In this document: piece after piece, positions 1-9,868 of the stretch
How positions within the stretch are numbered: position 1 is the first letter of the stretch
Layout: every line of letters starts with the position of its first letter
From: Sphingomonas sp. H160509
Lineage (GTDB): Bacteria; Pseudomonadota; Alphaproteobacteria; Sphingomonadales; Sphingomonadaceae
Length of the DNA: 64,000 bases
Direction of reading: 5' to 3'
Assembly: GCF_024124765.2 (NCBI RefSeq)
Contig: NZ_JAMXSR020000002.1
Coordinates: 3,740,001-3,804,000, forward strand
Position numbers and translations under genes: made by a program
Notes under the pieces: generated by a model
What the model saw: only the letters and a program-made list of their open reading frames with translations
Databases searched by the model: none
Told to the model about the DNA's origin: nothing

Positions 1-1153
1 TTCGATTATCACGGCGAGCCGACGCCGCATGAATGGCCGACGATCTCCAGTTTCTTTGGGATCCTCGACCTGTGTGGGTTCCCTAAGAATGCGTTCGACA
101 TCCACCGTGCGCACTGGGTCGACGACGCGCCGGTCGTCAGCCTGACGCCGCACTGGACGTGGCCGGGACGCGAGGGGCAGCCGGTCGTGGTGCTGGTGAT
201 GAGCAACGCCGAGCGCGTCGAGTTGCAGCTCAACGGGCGGAAGGTCGGCGAGCAGGCGGTCGACCGGATCATGGGCAACGAGTTCAGCGTGGCCTATGCG
301 CCCGGCCGGATCGAGGTGATCGCGTTGCGCGGTGGCAAGGTCGTCGCGACGGCCGCGCACGAGACCGTCGGCAAGCCGGTTGCGCTGCGCTTGACCGCGG
401 CGCGGACGGTGATGGCGGGCGACGACGAGGACACGCAGCCGGTGACGATCGACGCGATCGATGCCGCCGGGCGGCATGTTCCGACTGCGAACCTGCCGAC
501 GCAGTTCTCGGTCGACGGCGCGGCGATCATCGGGGTCGGTAATGGCGATCCGAACAGCCATGAGCCTGAGAAGGGCAATGCGCGGTCGTTGTTCAACGGG
601 CTCGCACAGGTCATCGTGCAGGCGGGGACGGGTCGTGGGCGGATCGTGATGACCGCGACCGCGCCGGGATTGAAGCCGGCGCGGCTGGTGATCGACCGGG
701 CAGCGATCGCACCGCGGGCGCAAATGGCCGCGACCTATGGCGGGCAGGCGATCCGGGAGTGGCGTCGCTCGCCGGCGTTCGCTGCGCGTCCCGATCCTGC
801 GCTGGCGCCGATCGATGGGGATAATAATAGCTGGGCGTTCGTGCGGAGCGGTACGCCGGTCCACGCTGCGGCGGAGGGTCGTTGGCGGCTCTACCGTGCG
901 AGCGTTACGCCGTGGCGGCGGATCGGTGCGGAGGGCGGCACGATCCGTTTCGCGTCGATCGCGGGGAAGGCCGAGCTGTGGGTGGATGGCCGGCGGCTTG
1001 CGTTGAAGACCGGCGCCGAAGCGGGGCCGCTCGAGGCGGCGTTGCCGGCGGGCGGCGGCGTGCGCCAGATCGTGCTGGTGGTGGAATCGGCTGCAGAGGG
1101 GAGGGGTTTCGGGCATCCTCGGCCCTGTGTCGCTGGAACCGCCAGCGCGCTGA
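1..1153 (+). CDS. Glycoside hydrolase family 2 beta-galactosidase, C-terminal part (5' end outside window)
   Basis: The frame is open from base 1 with no start, so only the C-terminal ~380 residues are here. The opening FDYHGEPTPHEWP and SSFFGILDLCGF are the end of the catalytic barrel of GH2 beta-galactosidases. Ig-like DUF4982-type and invasin-like domains follow, then a beta-rich tail. The family removes terminal beta-linked galactose (or related sugars) from glycans, usually in the periplasm. The uncorrected frame runs to 1344 through a palindromic repeat. Removing one G from the GGG at 1111-1113 gives a natural end (GILGPVSLEPPAR, stop TGA 1151-1153). It converges on nagE. Family assignment is firm; the exact substrate is unknown. 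Confidence 0.82.
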
Positions 1154-1162
1154 CGCTGCTCA

Positions 1163-1286
1163 ATCCTCCCCGCCAGGGGGAGGTGTCGCCGAAGGTGACG
1201 GAGGGGGGAGGACACGGAACCGGCGTTTCCCTTTCCTCCCCCTCCGTCTGGCAAGTGCCAGCCACCTCCCCCTGGCGGGGGAGGAT
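1163..1286. repeat. Palindromic doublet, family A copy 1
   Basis: Two ~22-bp inverted arms (left ATCCTCCCCGCCAGGGGGAG, right its near-exact reverse complement) flank a central GACGGAGGG...CCCTCCGTC inner repeat. It fills the gap between the convergent beta-galactosidase and nagE. A second copy at 45570-45694 conserves the centre as well as the arms. It could act as a bidirectional terminator. Confidence 0.85.
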
Positions 1287-1298
1287 CAATTTCAAAGC

Positions 1299-3003
1299 TT
1301 ACCGGGCCAGCGTCGCCAGGACCGCGTCGGTCGCCAGCATATGAAGCTGGCCGGGTGCGGGGCGGGCGATCGCGCGGATACCGAGCTTTGCCAGCGCCGC
1401 ATCGTCCGCCAGCGCTGTATCGCCCAGCTGGACGCGCAGTCGGCCGGTATGGCGGCTGGCGCCAAGGACGTTCGCCGCGCCCCCCGAGTGCGCTCTCGAT
1501 TACGGACGAAAGGGCGATCGAGTCCGACACTGCGGGCGCGACGGGCTCCGGTGCCACATCGCCACCCAGCGCTAGCGCATCGCGGATCTCCATCGAGACG
1601 ACGTCCGCGATCGGCCCGAGCACGACCTGGAGCGCGGAGTTCGACGGACGCAGGATACCGCGCGCGCCGAGGGCCTTCAGCGCTGCATCGTCGACCGCGG
1701 ACTGGTCCACGACGATCAACCGCAAACGCGTCGTGCACGCGCTCACCGTGGTCAGGTTCGCCCCGCCGCCAAGCGCCTGCGCGAACGCCGCACCGCGTCC
1801 GCCAGCCGCGGTAGGCGCCACGGCAGCGACGGTCTCGGCTTCGCGCCCCGGCGTCGCGAGGTCGAACTTGCGTATGAAGAGGCGGAACAGACCGTAATAC
1901 AGCACGAAATACACCGCGCCGACCGGCAGCAGGACGAGCGGTCGCGTCGCCTTGCCGAAGTTCAGCACGTAATCGAGCAGCCCCGCCGAGAAACCGAAGC
2001 CCATTTTGACGCCGAGCACGTCCATCAGCGCCATCGACAGGCCGGTCAGCACCGCGTGCACCGCGTACAGCACGGGCGCGAGGAACATGAAGCTGAACTC
2101 GATCGGCTCGGTAACGCCGGTCAGCGCCGAGGTGAGCGCAAGGCTGAGCAGCATGCCGCCGACCGCTTTCCGGCGCTCGGGCTTGGCCGAATGGTACATG
2201 GCGAGGCACGCGGCGGGCAGGCCGAACATCATCACCGGGAAGAAGCCGGCCATGAAGATCCCCGCCGACGGATCGCCCGCAAAGAAGCGGCGCAGGTCAC
2301 CCGAAGTGCCGTGGTAATCGCCGGCGACGAACCAGACGATGTTGTTGAGCAGATGGTGCAGCCCAGTGACGAGCAGCAGGCGGTTGAGCAGCCCGAACAC
2401 GAACACGCCGATCGCACCGCTGCCGGTGATCGCGACGCTCAACTGGTCGACGCCTTGGCTCAGCAGCGAGAAGCCGAAGCCGAACACCGCCGCGAGCACG
2501 AGACCGGCCACGCCGCTGACGATCGGAACGAACCGGCGTCCGCCAAAGAAAGCGAGATATTCCGGCAACTTGATCGTCGAATACCGATTGTAGAGCGTCC
2601 CGCCCGCGAGCCCCGACAGGATGCCGATCGGCACGTCGAGCCGCGCCATCGCCTTGGCCTTCCACGCCGCGATGGCGAGGTCGGCGGAGACGCCGGTCAG
2701 CCCTGCCGCTACTTCGGGTGCGACGGTGATCAGGACTTTGCCCGCCTCCGTCGCGACCAGGAAGCAGACGACGCCGGCGAGGCACGCGGCACCGTTGCCG
2801 TCGCGCGCGAACCCGGTGGCGACGCCGATCGCGAAGAGCAGGCCGAGGTGTGAGAAGATCGCGTCGCCCGCCGCGCTGATGAAGGCGATGTCGAGCAGGT
2901 CGGGCTGGCCGAGGCGGAGCAGCAGGCCGGCGATCGGCAGCACCGCGATCGGCAGCATCAGCGCGCGGCCGAGCGGCTGGAGGGCTTCGAGGATCGATTT
3001 CAT
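1299..3003 (-). CDS. nagE: PTS N-acetylglucosamine-type transporter EIICB
   Basis: This is the membrane permease of a sugar phosphotransferase system: it imports GlcNAc (probable substrate) and phosphorylates it to GlcNAc-6-P. An IIC domain of about 10 membrane segments (residues 1-370) carries the conserved GLHHLLNN and TGVTEPIEFSF motifs. An IIB domain follows with the phosphocysteine motif ACTTRLRL. A second IIB-like domain at the C-terminus has the same fold signature (SRHTGRLRV) but His in place of the Cys. There is no IIA domain; that is on the upstream gene, whose TGA overlaps this ATG (ATGA). The frame breaks at the C6 run 1480-1485; five C restore it. GlcNAc specificity is inferred from nagA next door. 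Confidence 0.85.
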
Positions 3004-5496
3004 GCGGTGAACTCCCGGGCGAGCGAGCGGACGTCGGCGGCGGACCCGCATTGCAGCGCGGCGGCGGCATGCGCGCGGCACGCCTCCATCGTCAGCGTCG
3101 CGACCAGCGCCTTGATCTCGGGCACGAGCGCCGGTGCGGACGAGAGTTCGGTGACGCCGAGCCCGATCAGGATGGGGACGGCGAGCGGGTCTGACGCGAG
3201 CCCGCCGCACACGCCGGTCCAGCGGCCATGCACCGCGCCGCCCTTGCAGGTCTGCGCGATCAGCCGGAGGACGGCAGGGTGCAGCCCGTCGATCCCGCTC
3301 GCGACGGCGGCGTTACCGCGGTCCATCGCCAGCGTGTATTGCGTGAGGTCGTTGGTCCCGACCGACAGGAAATCGGCCTCCGCAGCGAGCAAATCGGCGG
3401 TGATGGCGGCGGCGGGGGGTCTCGATCATCACGCCAACCGGCACGCGGTCGACGATGCCGATCTCGGCAGCAACGCGGTCGACCACCGCGCGGACGGCGC
3501 GGAGTTCGTCGAGGCTGGCGATCATCGGGACCATGATGCGGCATTGCCCGGCGGGCTTTACCGACAGGATCGCGCGGACCTGATCCTCCAGGATCTGCGG
3601 GTGCGCGAGGCCGACGCGGATGCCGCGCAGGCCTAGCGCGGGGTTCTCTTCCGGCGCCATCGGCAGATACGGCGCGGGCTTGTCGCCGCCGATGTCGAGC
3701 AGGCGGACGATCAGCGGGCGGCCGTCGAGCGCGTCGGCGATCGCCTGGTAGTCCGCGGTCTGTTCAGCGACCGTCGGCGCGGCATCGCGTTCGAGGAACA
3801 GGAATTCGGTGCGCAACAGGCCCGAGCCTTCCGCACCGTTCTCGACCGCGAGGTGCGCATCGCCGAGCGCGCCGAGATTGGCGAACGCCTCGATCCGGGT
3901 ACCGTCGGCCATGCGGCAGGGTTCGCCGGCCCGCGCGAGGGCTTCGGTGCGGCGGACCTGCGCCTGGACGATCCGGACCTGCGTGGCGACGAGCGTGTCG
4001 GCATCGGGATCGATCCGCAACAGGCCTTCGCTGGCATCGAGGATCACGGGCGTGTCGTCGGCGACGGCGTTCAATGGCGCGCCGATCGCGACCAGCGCGG
4101 GCAGGCCCATCGTCGCGGCAAGGATCGCGACGTGTGAGGTCGGGCCGCCGCGCTCGACGCAGAAGCCGACGATGTTCGCGCGGTCGAGCGACAGGACGTG
4201 CGAGGGCAGCAGATCGTCCGCGAGCAGGATCGTGTCGGGCGGGAACGACAGCGGCATGGTCTCGACGCCGGCGATCAGCGCGAGGAGCTGGCGTTCGAGA
4301 TCGAGCATGTCGTCGGCGCGCTCGGCAAGCCGTGGATCGGTGCTGGTGCGCAACGCGTCGGCCTGCGGACGGATCGCGCCGCGCCACGCATGACCCGCGC
4401 TCTCGCCGCGTGCGATGCCGCCGTGCGTCGTCTCGTGGAGCATGGGATCGTCGAGCATTGCCGCATGCGTTTCGACGATCGCGCGTTCGGGACCGGTCGC
4501 CGTGCGCGCGCGGTCCGCGAAACGGGTCGATAGCGTGGTGACGGCCGCATCGAAGCGAGCCTCCTCGACGGCGATGCCTTCGCCTCGCTCGGGGACGACG
4601 ATGTCGGCGGGGCGAAACCAGCGGGCGCGGCCGATTGCCAGGCCGGGCGCCGCTGTGACGCCGGTCAGCGCGCCGTCGACTGCGGCGCGGGCTGGCGAGG
4701 GGGCGACGGTGGGCGCACGGACGGGGGTTTCGGCCGGCTCGTCCATGCCGCTTTCGATCAGGTCGCAGATCGCGGCGAGTGCTGTGGCGGCATCGGCGCC
4801 TGCTGCGGTCACCACGATCGTATCGTCGCGGCGGATCGCCAGGGCGAGCAGGGCTATCGGGCTGCGGACGTTGGCGGTCTTGTCGCCGGATGCGAGCGTC
4901 ACGTCGGCGTCGAAGCGCTTGGCGGTCGCGGCAAGGCGCGCGGCCGGGCGGGCGTGGATGCCGTGCGGGAGAGGGACTACGACCGTCCGTTCGTGCGCGG
5001 TGCCGTTCTGGCTCGTCTCGCGGTGCGCAACCGTATCGCTGGGTTCGAGCGTCATCAGCGGATCGCCGACCGCGACCAGTTCGCTGGAGACTGCGTGGAC
5101 GATGCTGAACCGGTCAGGGTTGACGATCACGATCGGCGTGACGACTGCGCGGGCCTCGCGCACGAGCAGGTCAAGGTCGAAGTGGATCAGCGGCGCACCG
5201 CGCTCGACCGTGTCGCCGACCGCGACGCACGGGCCGAACCCGCGTCCGCCGAGCGCGACCGTGTCGAGGCCGATATGGATCAGGATCTCCGCACCCTCGG
5301 GCGTGGCGAGCGTGATCGCGTGGCCGCTCGGCAACAGCGTCAGCACGGTGCCGGCGCAGGGAGCATAGAGACAGTCGCCGGTCGGATCGATCGCGACGCC
5401 GTCACCCAGCATCCGCTCCGAGAACACCGCGTCGGGGACTTCGTCGATCGGCGTTGCCCAGCCCTGCATCGGCGCGGTCAGGAGGATGGAGGCCAT
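3000..5496 (-). CDS. ptsP: Fused PTS IIA-HPr-enzyme I phosphotransferase
   Basis: One polypeptide of ~830 residues carries the soluble phosphate relay. Residues 1-150 are a glucose-type IIA domain (active His in ILIHIGLDTV). Residues ~175-260 are HPr (His in HGIHARPAARL). The rest is enzyme I, with phosphohistidine GGPTSHVAIL, PEP-site LLRTEFLFLER and SVGTNDLTQY. Phosphate passes PEP to EI, HPr, IIA and then NagE. The start ATG at 5496 follows nagA by 55 nt; the stop overlaps nagE by 4 nt. The frame breaks in the G6 run 3414-3419; five G give MIETPAAAITADLL. Domain order and operon position point to a dedicated GlcNAc relay rather than nitrogen PTS. Confidence 0.88.
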
Positions 5497-5551
5497 GGGT
5501 GCGTTCTCGATACCAGAAGGAAAGGGCGCGGGGATAAGGCAGGCGAGCCGG

Positions 5552-6695
5552 TCAGGCCGGGCCCGCCCCGCCGATCCACGTGCCCACCGGATGCAGGTCG
5601 CGGGTGAGCACGACCCAGTCGGCGGTGCGGCCGACCTGCAACGTGCCGCGCTCCTGCGACAGTCGCAGGAACGCTGCCGGATAGGTTGCCGCCATCGCCG
5701 CTGCGATCTCGGGCGCGACGCCAAGCCGGTCGACGGTGTTGCGGACCGCGCCCGCCATGTCGAGATCGGAGCCTGCCAGCGTGCCGTCGGCGCCGACGCA
5801 GCGGCCATTCTCGACATGGATCTCGCGGCCCTGCAGCACGAACGACTTCTCCGCCGCGCCGACGCAGGGCATCGCGTCGGATACCAGCATGAACCGGTCG
5901 TGCGGCCGTGCGCGCAACGCGATCCGCAGCACTGCGTCGTCGACATGGAAGCCGTCGACGATGATCCCGCAATACACCGCCTGGTCGTCGAGCACCGCGC
6001 CGACCACGCCTGGGGCGCGGTGGACCAGCGGCGACATCGCGTTGAACAGATGCGTCACGCCGGTGATCCCGGCGGCCATCCCGGCGCTAGCGGTGGCGTG
6101 ATCCGCGTCGCTATGGCCGATGCTGATGAGCACGCCGGCGGCGGTCAGCGTCGCGATCTGTGCCGCGGTCACGCGCTCGGGTGCCAGCGTCACCATGACC
6201 CGGCCGAGGCGGGGGCGGGTCAGCAGCGCGAGCAGGTCGTCGTCGAGATCCTGGAAGCGCGTCGGGTCGTGGATGCCCTTGCGTGCCGGGCTGATCACCG
6301 GGCCCTCGATATGGATGCCGAGCACGCCGGGGACGCCTGCGAGGATCGCCGCGTCGACCGCGTCGAGCGCGAGCGCGATCACGTCGGGCGTGTCGCTGAT
6401 CAGGGTCGGCAGGAACGCGGTGGTGCCGAACGGCCGGTGCGCCGCGCCGATCGCGGCGATGCCCTCAACCGTGGGCGTATCGTTGAACAGCACGCCGCCG
6501 CCGCCGTTGACCTGCGTATCGACGAAGCCGGGCATGAGCCAGCCACCGTCGAGATCGATCGCGTGATCGGCGGTTAGATCGGTGGTTGCGTCGTCGATCC
6601 GGGCGATCCGCCCGTCCTCGACGACGATCGTCGCCTCGTTCAGGACGCCCGCGGGGGGTGACCACATGGCCATTCGAAAACCGGAAGATCGTCAT
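5552..6695 (-). CDS. nagA: N-acetylglucosamine-6-phosphate deacetylase
   Basis: NagA removes acetate from GlcNAc-6-P to give glucosamine-6-P in the cytoplasm. The amidohydrolase pattern is complete: PGFVDTQVNGGGG, metal/catalytic HIEGP, GHSDADH, HLFNAM, DGFHVDD and SDAM. The true start is ATG 6695 (MTIFRFSNGHVVTP), overlapping the upstream stop as ATGA. To reach it the G6 run at 6653-6658 must lose one G, giving VVTPAGVLNEA. Without that the frame opens only at 6673. Length ~380 aa is normal for the family. It is the defining gene of the GlcNAc locus. Confidence 0.93.
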
Positions 6696-7769
6696 AACGT
6701 GCGCGTCACCTTGCTGAGATGCGACGGAGCGTCGGGGTTGAACCCGCGAGCAAGCGAGAGGGCGTTGACCATGCGATAGAAGCTCTGGATCATCAGGATC
6801 GGCTCGATCGCCGGATGCGCTTTCAACGCGGGCAGGACGCCGTCGTCGCTGCTGCCATCGAGCCCGGCATCAGCGAGCAACACGCCTGCGCCACGCTCGG
6901 CGAACTCGCGCGCCGCATCGCGCACGCCGTCACCGGCCGCGTCGGAGGTCGCGAGCGCCAGCAGCGGGAAGCCGTCCTCGACTAGCTGCATCGGGCCGTG
7001 GCGGACTTCGGCCGAACTGAACGATTCGGCGTGCAGCGCGCAGGTTTCCTTCATCTTCAGCGCCGCCTCGTTGGCGATGCCGAAGCCCATGCCGCGCGCA
7101 ATCACGAACAGATTGGTCGCCGTGCGCAGCGGTGCGACGGCGGCCGACCAGTCGAGCGCCCAGGCGCGGGCGAGGTCGGCGGGGAGGGCTGCGACCGCGC
7201 TACGCAATGCGTCGTCGTCGGCCCATTCCGCGGTCAAAGCGGCGAAGGCGGCGAGCGAGCAGATGTAGGATTTGGTCGCTGCGACCGACTTTTCCGGTCC
7301 GGCGCACAGCGGGATAAGCGTGTCAGCGGTTTCGGCGAGCGGCGAAGTCTCGTCGTTCACGAATGCGACGACATGCGCGCCGGCGGCCTTCTGCGCGGCG
7401 ACCGCAGCGAGCAGGTCGGGGCTGCGTCCGCTTTGCGACACCGCGATGCACAGCGTGTTCCGCGCACCGAGTGGTGCGTCGTAGAGCGACACGACCGAGG
7501 GCGCCGCGGCGGCGACCGGGATGCCGGTCTTCGTCCAGATCAGATACTTGCCGTACACAGCCGAATGATCGGAGGAACCACGTGCGCAGGTCACGACGAC
7601 CGCGGGCGGGGCGCTACGAAGACGCGCACCGATCGCCGCGAACGCCGCGGCGTTGGTCGCGAGCATCCGCGCGACGGCCTCGGACGATTCCGCAGCCTCG
7701 CGGAACATCAGCGTTGCCGTTTCCGCAATCGGCGGGGGGTGTTAGCGGAGGCGGAGTGGCGTCGTGCAT
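6692..7769 (-). CDS. SIS-domain glucosamine-6-phosphate deaminase/isomerase (NagB-II/AgaS type)
   Basis: Two SIS (sugar isomerase) domains are visible: VVTCARGSSDHSA with AVSQSGRSPD in the first, and FVIARGMGFGIANEAALKMKE with SAEVRHGPMQL in the second. This is the isomerase half of GlmS without the glutaminase half, the layout of NagB-II, which converts glucosamine-6-P to fructose-6-P plus ammonia. The window has no classical NagB, so this is the likely deaminase. The annotated ATG 7708 is internal. Removing one G from the G6 run 7734-7739 extends the frame to ATG 7769 (MHDATPPPLTPPPIAETATL), a better N-terminus for the family. It couples to nagA by an ATGA overlap. Confidence 0.85.
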
Positions 7770-7849
7770 GGCGGCTCGCTTCGATTGGCGTTCGGCGAGG
7801 AGCGAGAGGCCCCCGACCCAGACCGGTTTGAGTAAGTTATGGATTGGTA
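7770..7849 (-). promoter_or_regulatory. Probable promoter/operator region of the nag operon
   Basis: This is the only real gap (80 bp) in the minus-strand cluster. It contains AGACCGGT at 7820-7827, the same octamer as in the candidate operator ahead of the TonB receptor (9766-9773). Read on the minus strand, ACCGGTCT matches the half site ACTGGTCT of GntR-type NagR/DasR regulators at seven of eight positions. No convincing -35/-10 pair was identified. Confidence 0.4.
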
Positions 7850-8650
7850 TTATTCAAGCGCCGGATGTCCGGCCGCCATGTTCGCCAGTCGCTCTACCGC
7901 GTCCCGGTTCGTGGCTGCGCGTCCCGGCGAGGCGAAGCCGAAGCGTAGTTCGGCTGGATCGGCGGCGGTCGCCGAGGGCGTGCGACACGAGGCGTGGACT
8001 TCGCGGACACCGGTCGCGAGGATCGTGGGCAACGTCTCCGGCGAGACCCCGCTTCCCGCGAGCACGATAATCCGACGGGCGGCTTGCTGGTGCAGTGCTG
8101 CCAGCATCGCGACGCCGTCGATCGCCTTAGGGGCGCCGCCCGAGGTCAGGATCCGGTCGAAGCCGAGCGTGACGGCGGACTCCAGCGCGTCGGGCATGTC
8201 GCGGCACAGATCGAAGGCGCGGTGCAGCGTCAGCGAGAGTGGGCGTCCGCGAGCATCGCCCAGCGACTTGGCGTGTGCGACCCAAGCGGCAAGCGCGGGC
8301 AGGTCGAGCCGGTGGTCGACATCGAGCGCGCCGATGACGATCCCAGCCAATCCGGCTTCCGCCGCGGTGCGAATGTCGTCGGCGATTAACGCCTGCTCGC
8401 TCGGGGTATAGACGAAGCCGCCTTCGCGTGGTCGGGCCAGGAGGTGGACGGGGACGCCGGAGGCCTCCGATGAAGCCGCCGCTGCCCGGATCAGCGACGC
8501 GGGCGGGGTGAGCCCACCGACGCCGAGCGCCGCGCACAGTTCGATGCGGTCCGCCCCGCCGGCGATCGCCGCGTCGACACCGCGCAGATCCTCGACGCAG
8601 ACCTCGAGCATCGTTCGGGTACCGCGCACCATGTCTTCCGCGACGCTCAC
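7850..8650 (-). CDS. cutC: CutC family protein
   Basis: A (beta/alpha)8-barrel protein of the CutC family, shown by LEVCVEDLRGVDAAIAGGAD, RIELCAALGVGGLTPP, HLLARPREGGFVYT, LTLHRAFDL and RILTSGGA. The family was named for copper homeostasis in E. coli, but a direct copper role is weakly supported. Here it lies between a GlcNAc-asparaginase and the nag operon, which suggests a role in glycan or amino-sugar metabolism. The GTG at 8650 overlaps the upstream stop (GTGA); ATG 8632 or ATG 8614 (MLEVCVED, the usual family start) are alternatives. Confidence 0.85.
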   Translation of the reverse strand: MSVAEDMVRGTRTMLEVCVEDLRGVDAAIAGGADRIELCAALGVGGLTPPASLIRAAAASSEASGVPVHLLARPREGGFVYTPSEQALIADDIRTAAEAGLAGIVIGALDVDHRLDLPALAAWVAHAKSLGDARGRPLSLTLHRAFDLCRDMPDALESAVTLGFDRILTSGGAPKAIDGVAMLAALHQQAARRIIVLAGSGVSPETLPTILATGVREVHASCRTPSATAADPAELRFGFASPGRAATNRDAVERLANMAAGHPALE

Positions 8651-9670
8651 GCCTGGAACAGCGACCGCGCCTTCAGCACCGTCGTCTTGCCGCGCGCGTC
8701 GGTGACCGCATAGGTGAAGCCCGGCAACAGGCAGAACGCGCCGACATTGCCCTTCGTGTCGAGCGCGAGGAAGCCGACCTGGACGCCGCGGATCGCATCG
8801 CCGCGCAGCTTGGCGATATGCCGGACGACCTCTTCGCACGCCTTTTGCGGCGACGACCCGCCGCGCATCGACGCGACGACGCGGGCCGAGCCTGCTACGC
8901 GGGTGACTTCCTCGCCAAGCCCGGTCGAGGTGGCACCGCCGACGGCTGCCTCGACGTATAGCCCCGATCCGACCTGCGGCGAATCGCCGACCCGGCCGCG
9001 CATCTTGAACGCCATGCCGGAGGTCGTGCAGGCGCCCGCCATCCGCCCGTCGGCCGTGCGCGCGAGCAGGCCGATCGTGTCATGATCCAGCGCGCCGCCG
9101 GGCGTGCGCGTGATGCGGTTCTCGCTATTGGCTTCGGGCTGGTATTTCGCGGTCTTGAGCCAGTCGCGCCATGCCTTTTCCGATTCCGGGGTGAGCAGCG
9201 ACTGTTGCGGAAACCCCTGGTCGCGCGCGAACCGCGTCGCGCCCCTCGCCGACGAGAAAGGTGTGCGGCGTCCGCTCCATCACGCGACGCGCGACGGAGA
9301 TCGCATGCACCGTGTTCTCCAGCGCGGCGACGGCCCCGACGCCGCCGGCATCGTCCATGATGACCGCGTCGAGCGTGACGTGGCCGTCGCGGTCGGGATA
9401 GCCGGAATAGCCGACGCTGTGGTTGGTAGGATCCGCCTCGGGCACCATTGCGCCGGCCTCGACCGCGTCGATCAGGGATCCACCCTTGGCGAGTTCCGCG
9501 AAGGCCACCGCGTTGGCGGCGGCGCCGAAGTCCCAGGTCGACAGGACCATCGCGCCGGTCGCCGAAGCGTCCTTCGCGGCACTCGATCGGGCAGAGGCCC
9601 GAGTCGCTACGAATGGTATCATGCCCAGGCCGCCCAAGCCGGCGAGCAACGACCGTCGCGTGTTCTCCAT
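8647..9670 (-). CDS. N4-(beta-N-acetylglucosaminyl)-L-asparaginase / isoaspartyl peptidase family, exported
   Basis: Ntn-hydrolase of the glycosylasparaginase family. It starts with a twin-arginine-type signal (NTRRSLLAGLGGLGM...TRASA), so it probably works in the periplasm. The autoprocessing/catalytic Thr is in GALDHDTIGLLA, and MRGRVGDSPQVGSGLY is the family's substrate-site segment. It cleaves the GlcNAc-Asn bond left after glycoprotein breakdown, which would feed GlcNAc to the downstream nag genes. The frame breaks in the CCCC at 9242-9245; three C give VGEGATRFAR. ATG 9670 is the start. It is divergent from the TonB receptor across a 198-bp regulatory gap. Confidence 0.85.
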
Positions 9671-9757
9671 CAGATCCCCCTTGCGTTCTTGTGTGCACGC
9701 TATCGCAAGGAGATGGCGACCGCCAGTAGTGACGCCGATTTGCAACATTCCAACGCA

Positions 9758-9773
9758 AATGTTCTAGACCGGT
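9758..9773. promoter_or_regulatory. Candidate NagR/DasR-like (GntR) operator
   Basis: AATGTTCTAGACCGGT matches the DasR-type consensus ACTGGTCTAGACCAGT at 13 of 16 positions. It lies in the divergent region between the asparaginase and the TonB receptor. The octamer AGACCGGT recurs in front of the nag operon at 7820. A partial second site (ACCAAACCAGT) lies at about 9807-9817. The regulator gene is not in the window. Confidence 0.45.
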
Positions 9774-9868
9774 ATTGCTTCGGCATTGACTGGCGACGGG
9801 TTTTGACCAAACCAGTACGAGCAACCGGTATAGCGCTATCACGCAACCGGGCTTTTTAGGGGGTAGGT

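Noticed and set aside
5486..6577. 363-aa plus-strand frame over nagA
   Set aside because: Shadow of nagA and ptsP with Arg/Asp/His-rich composition and no motif.
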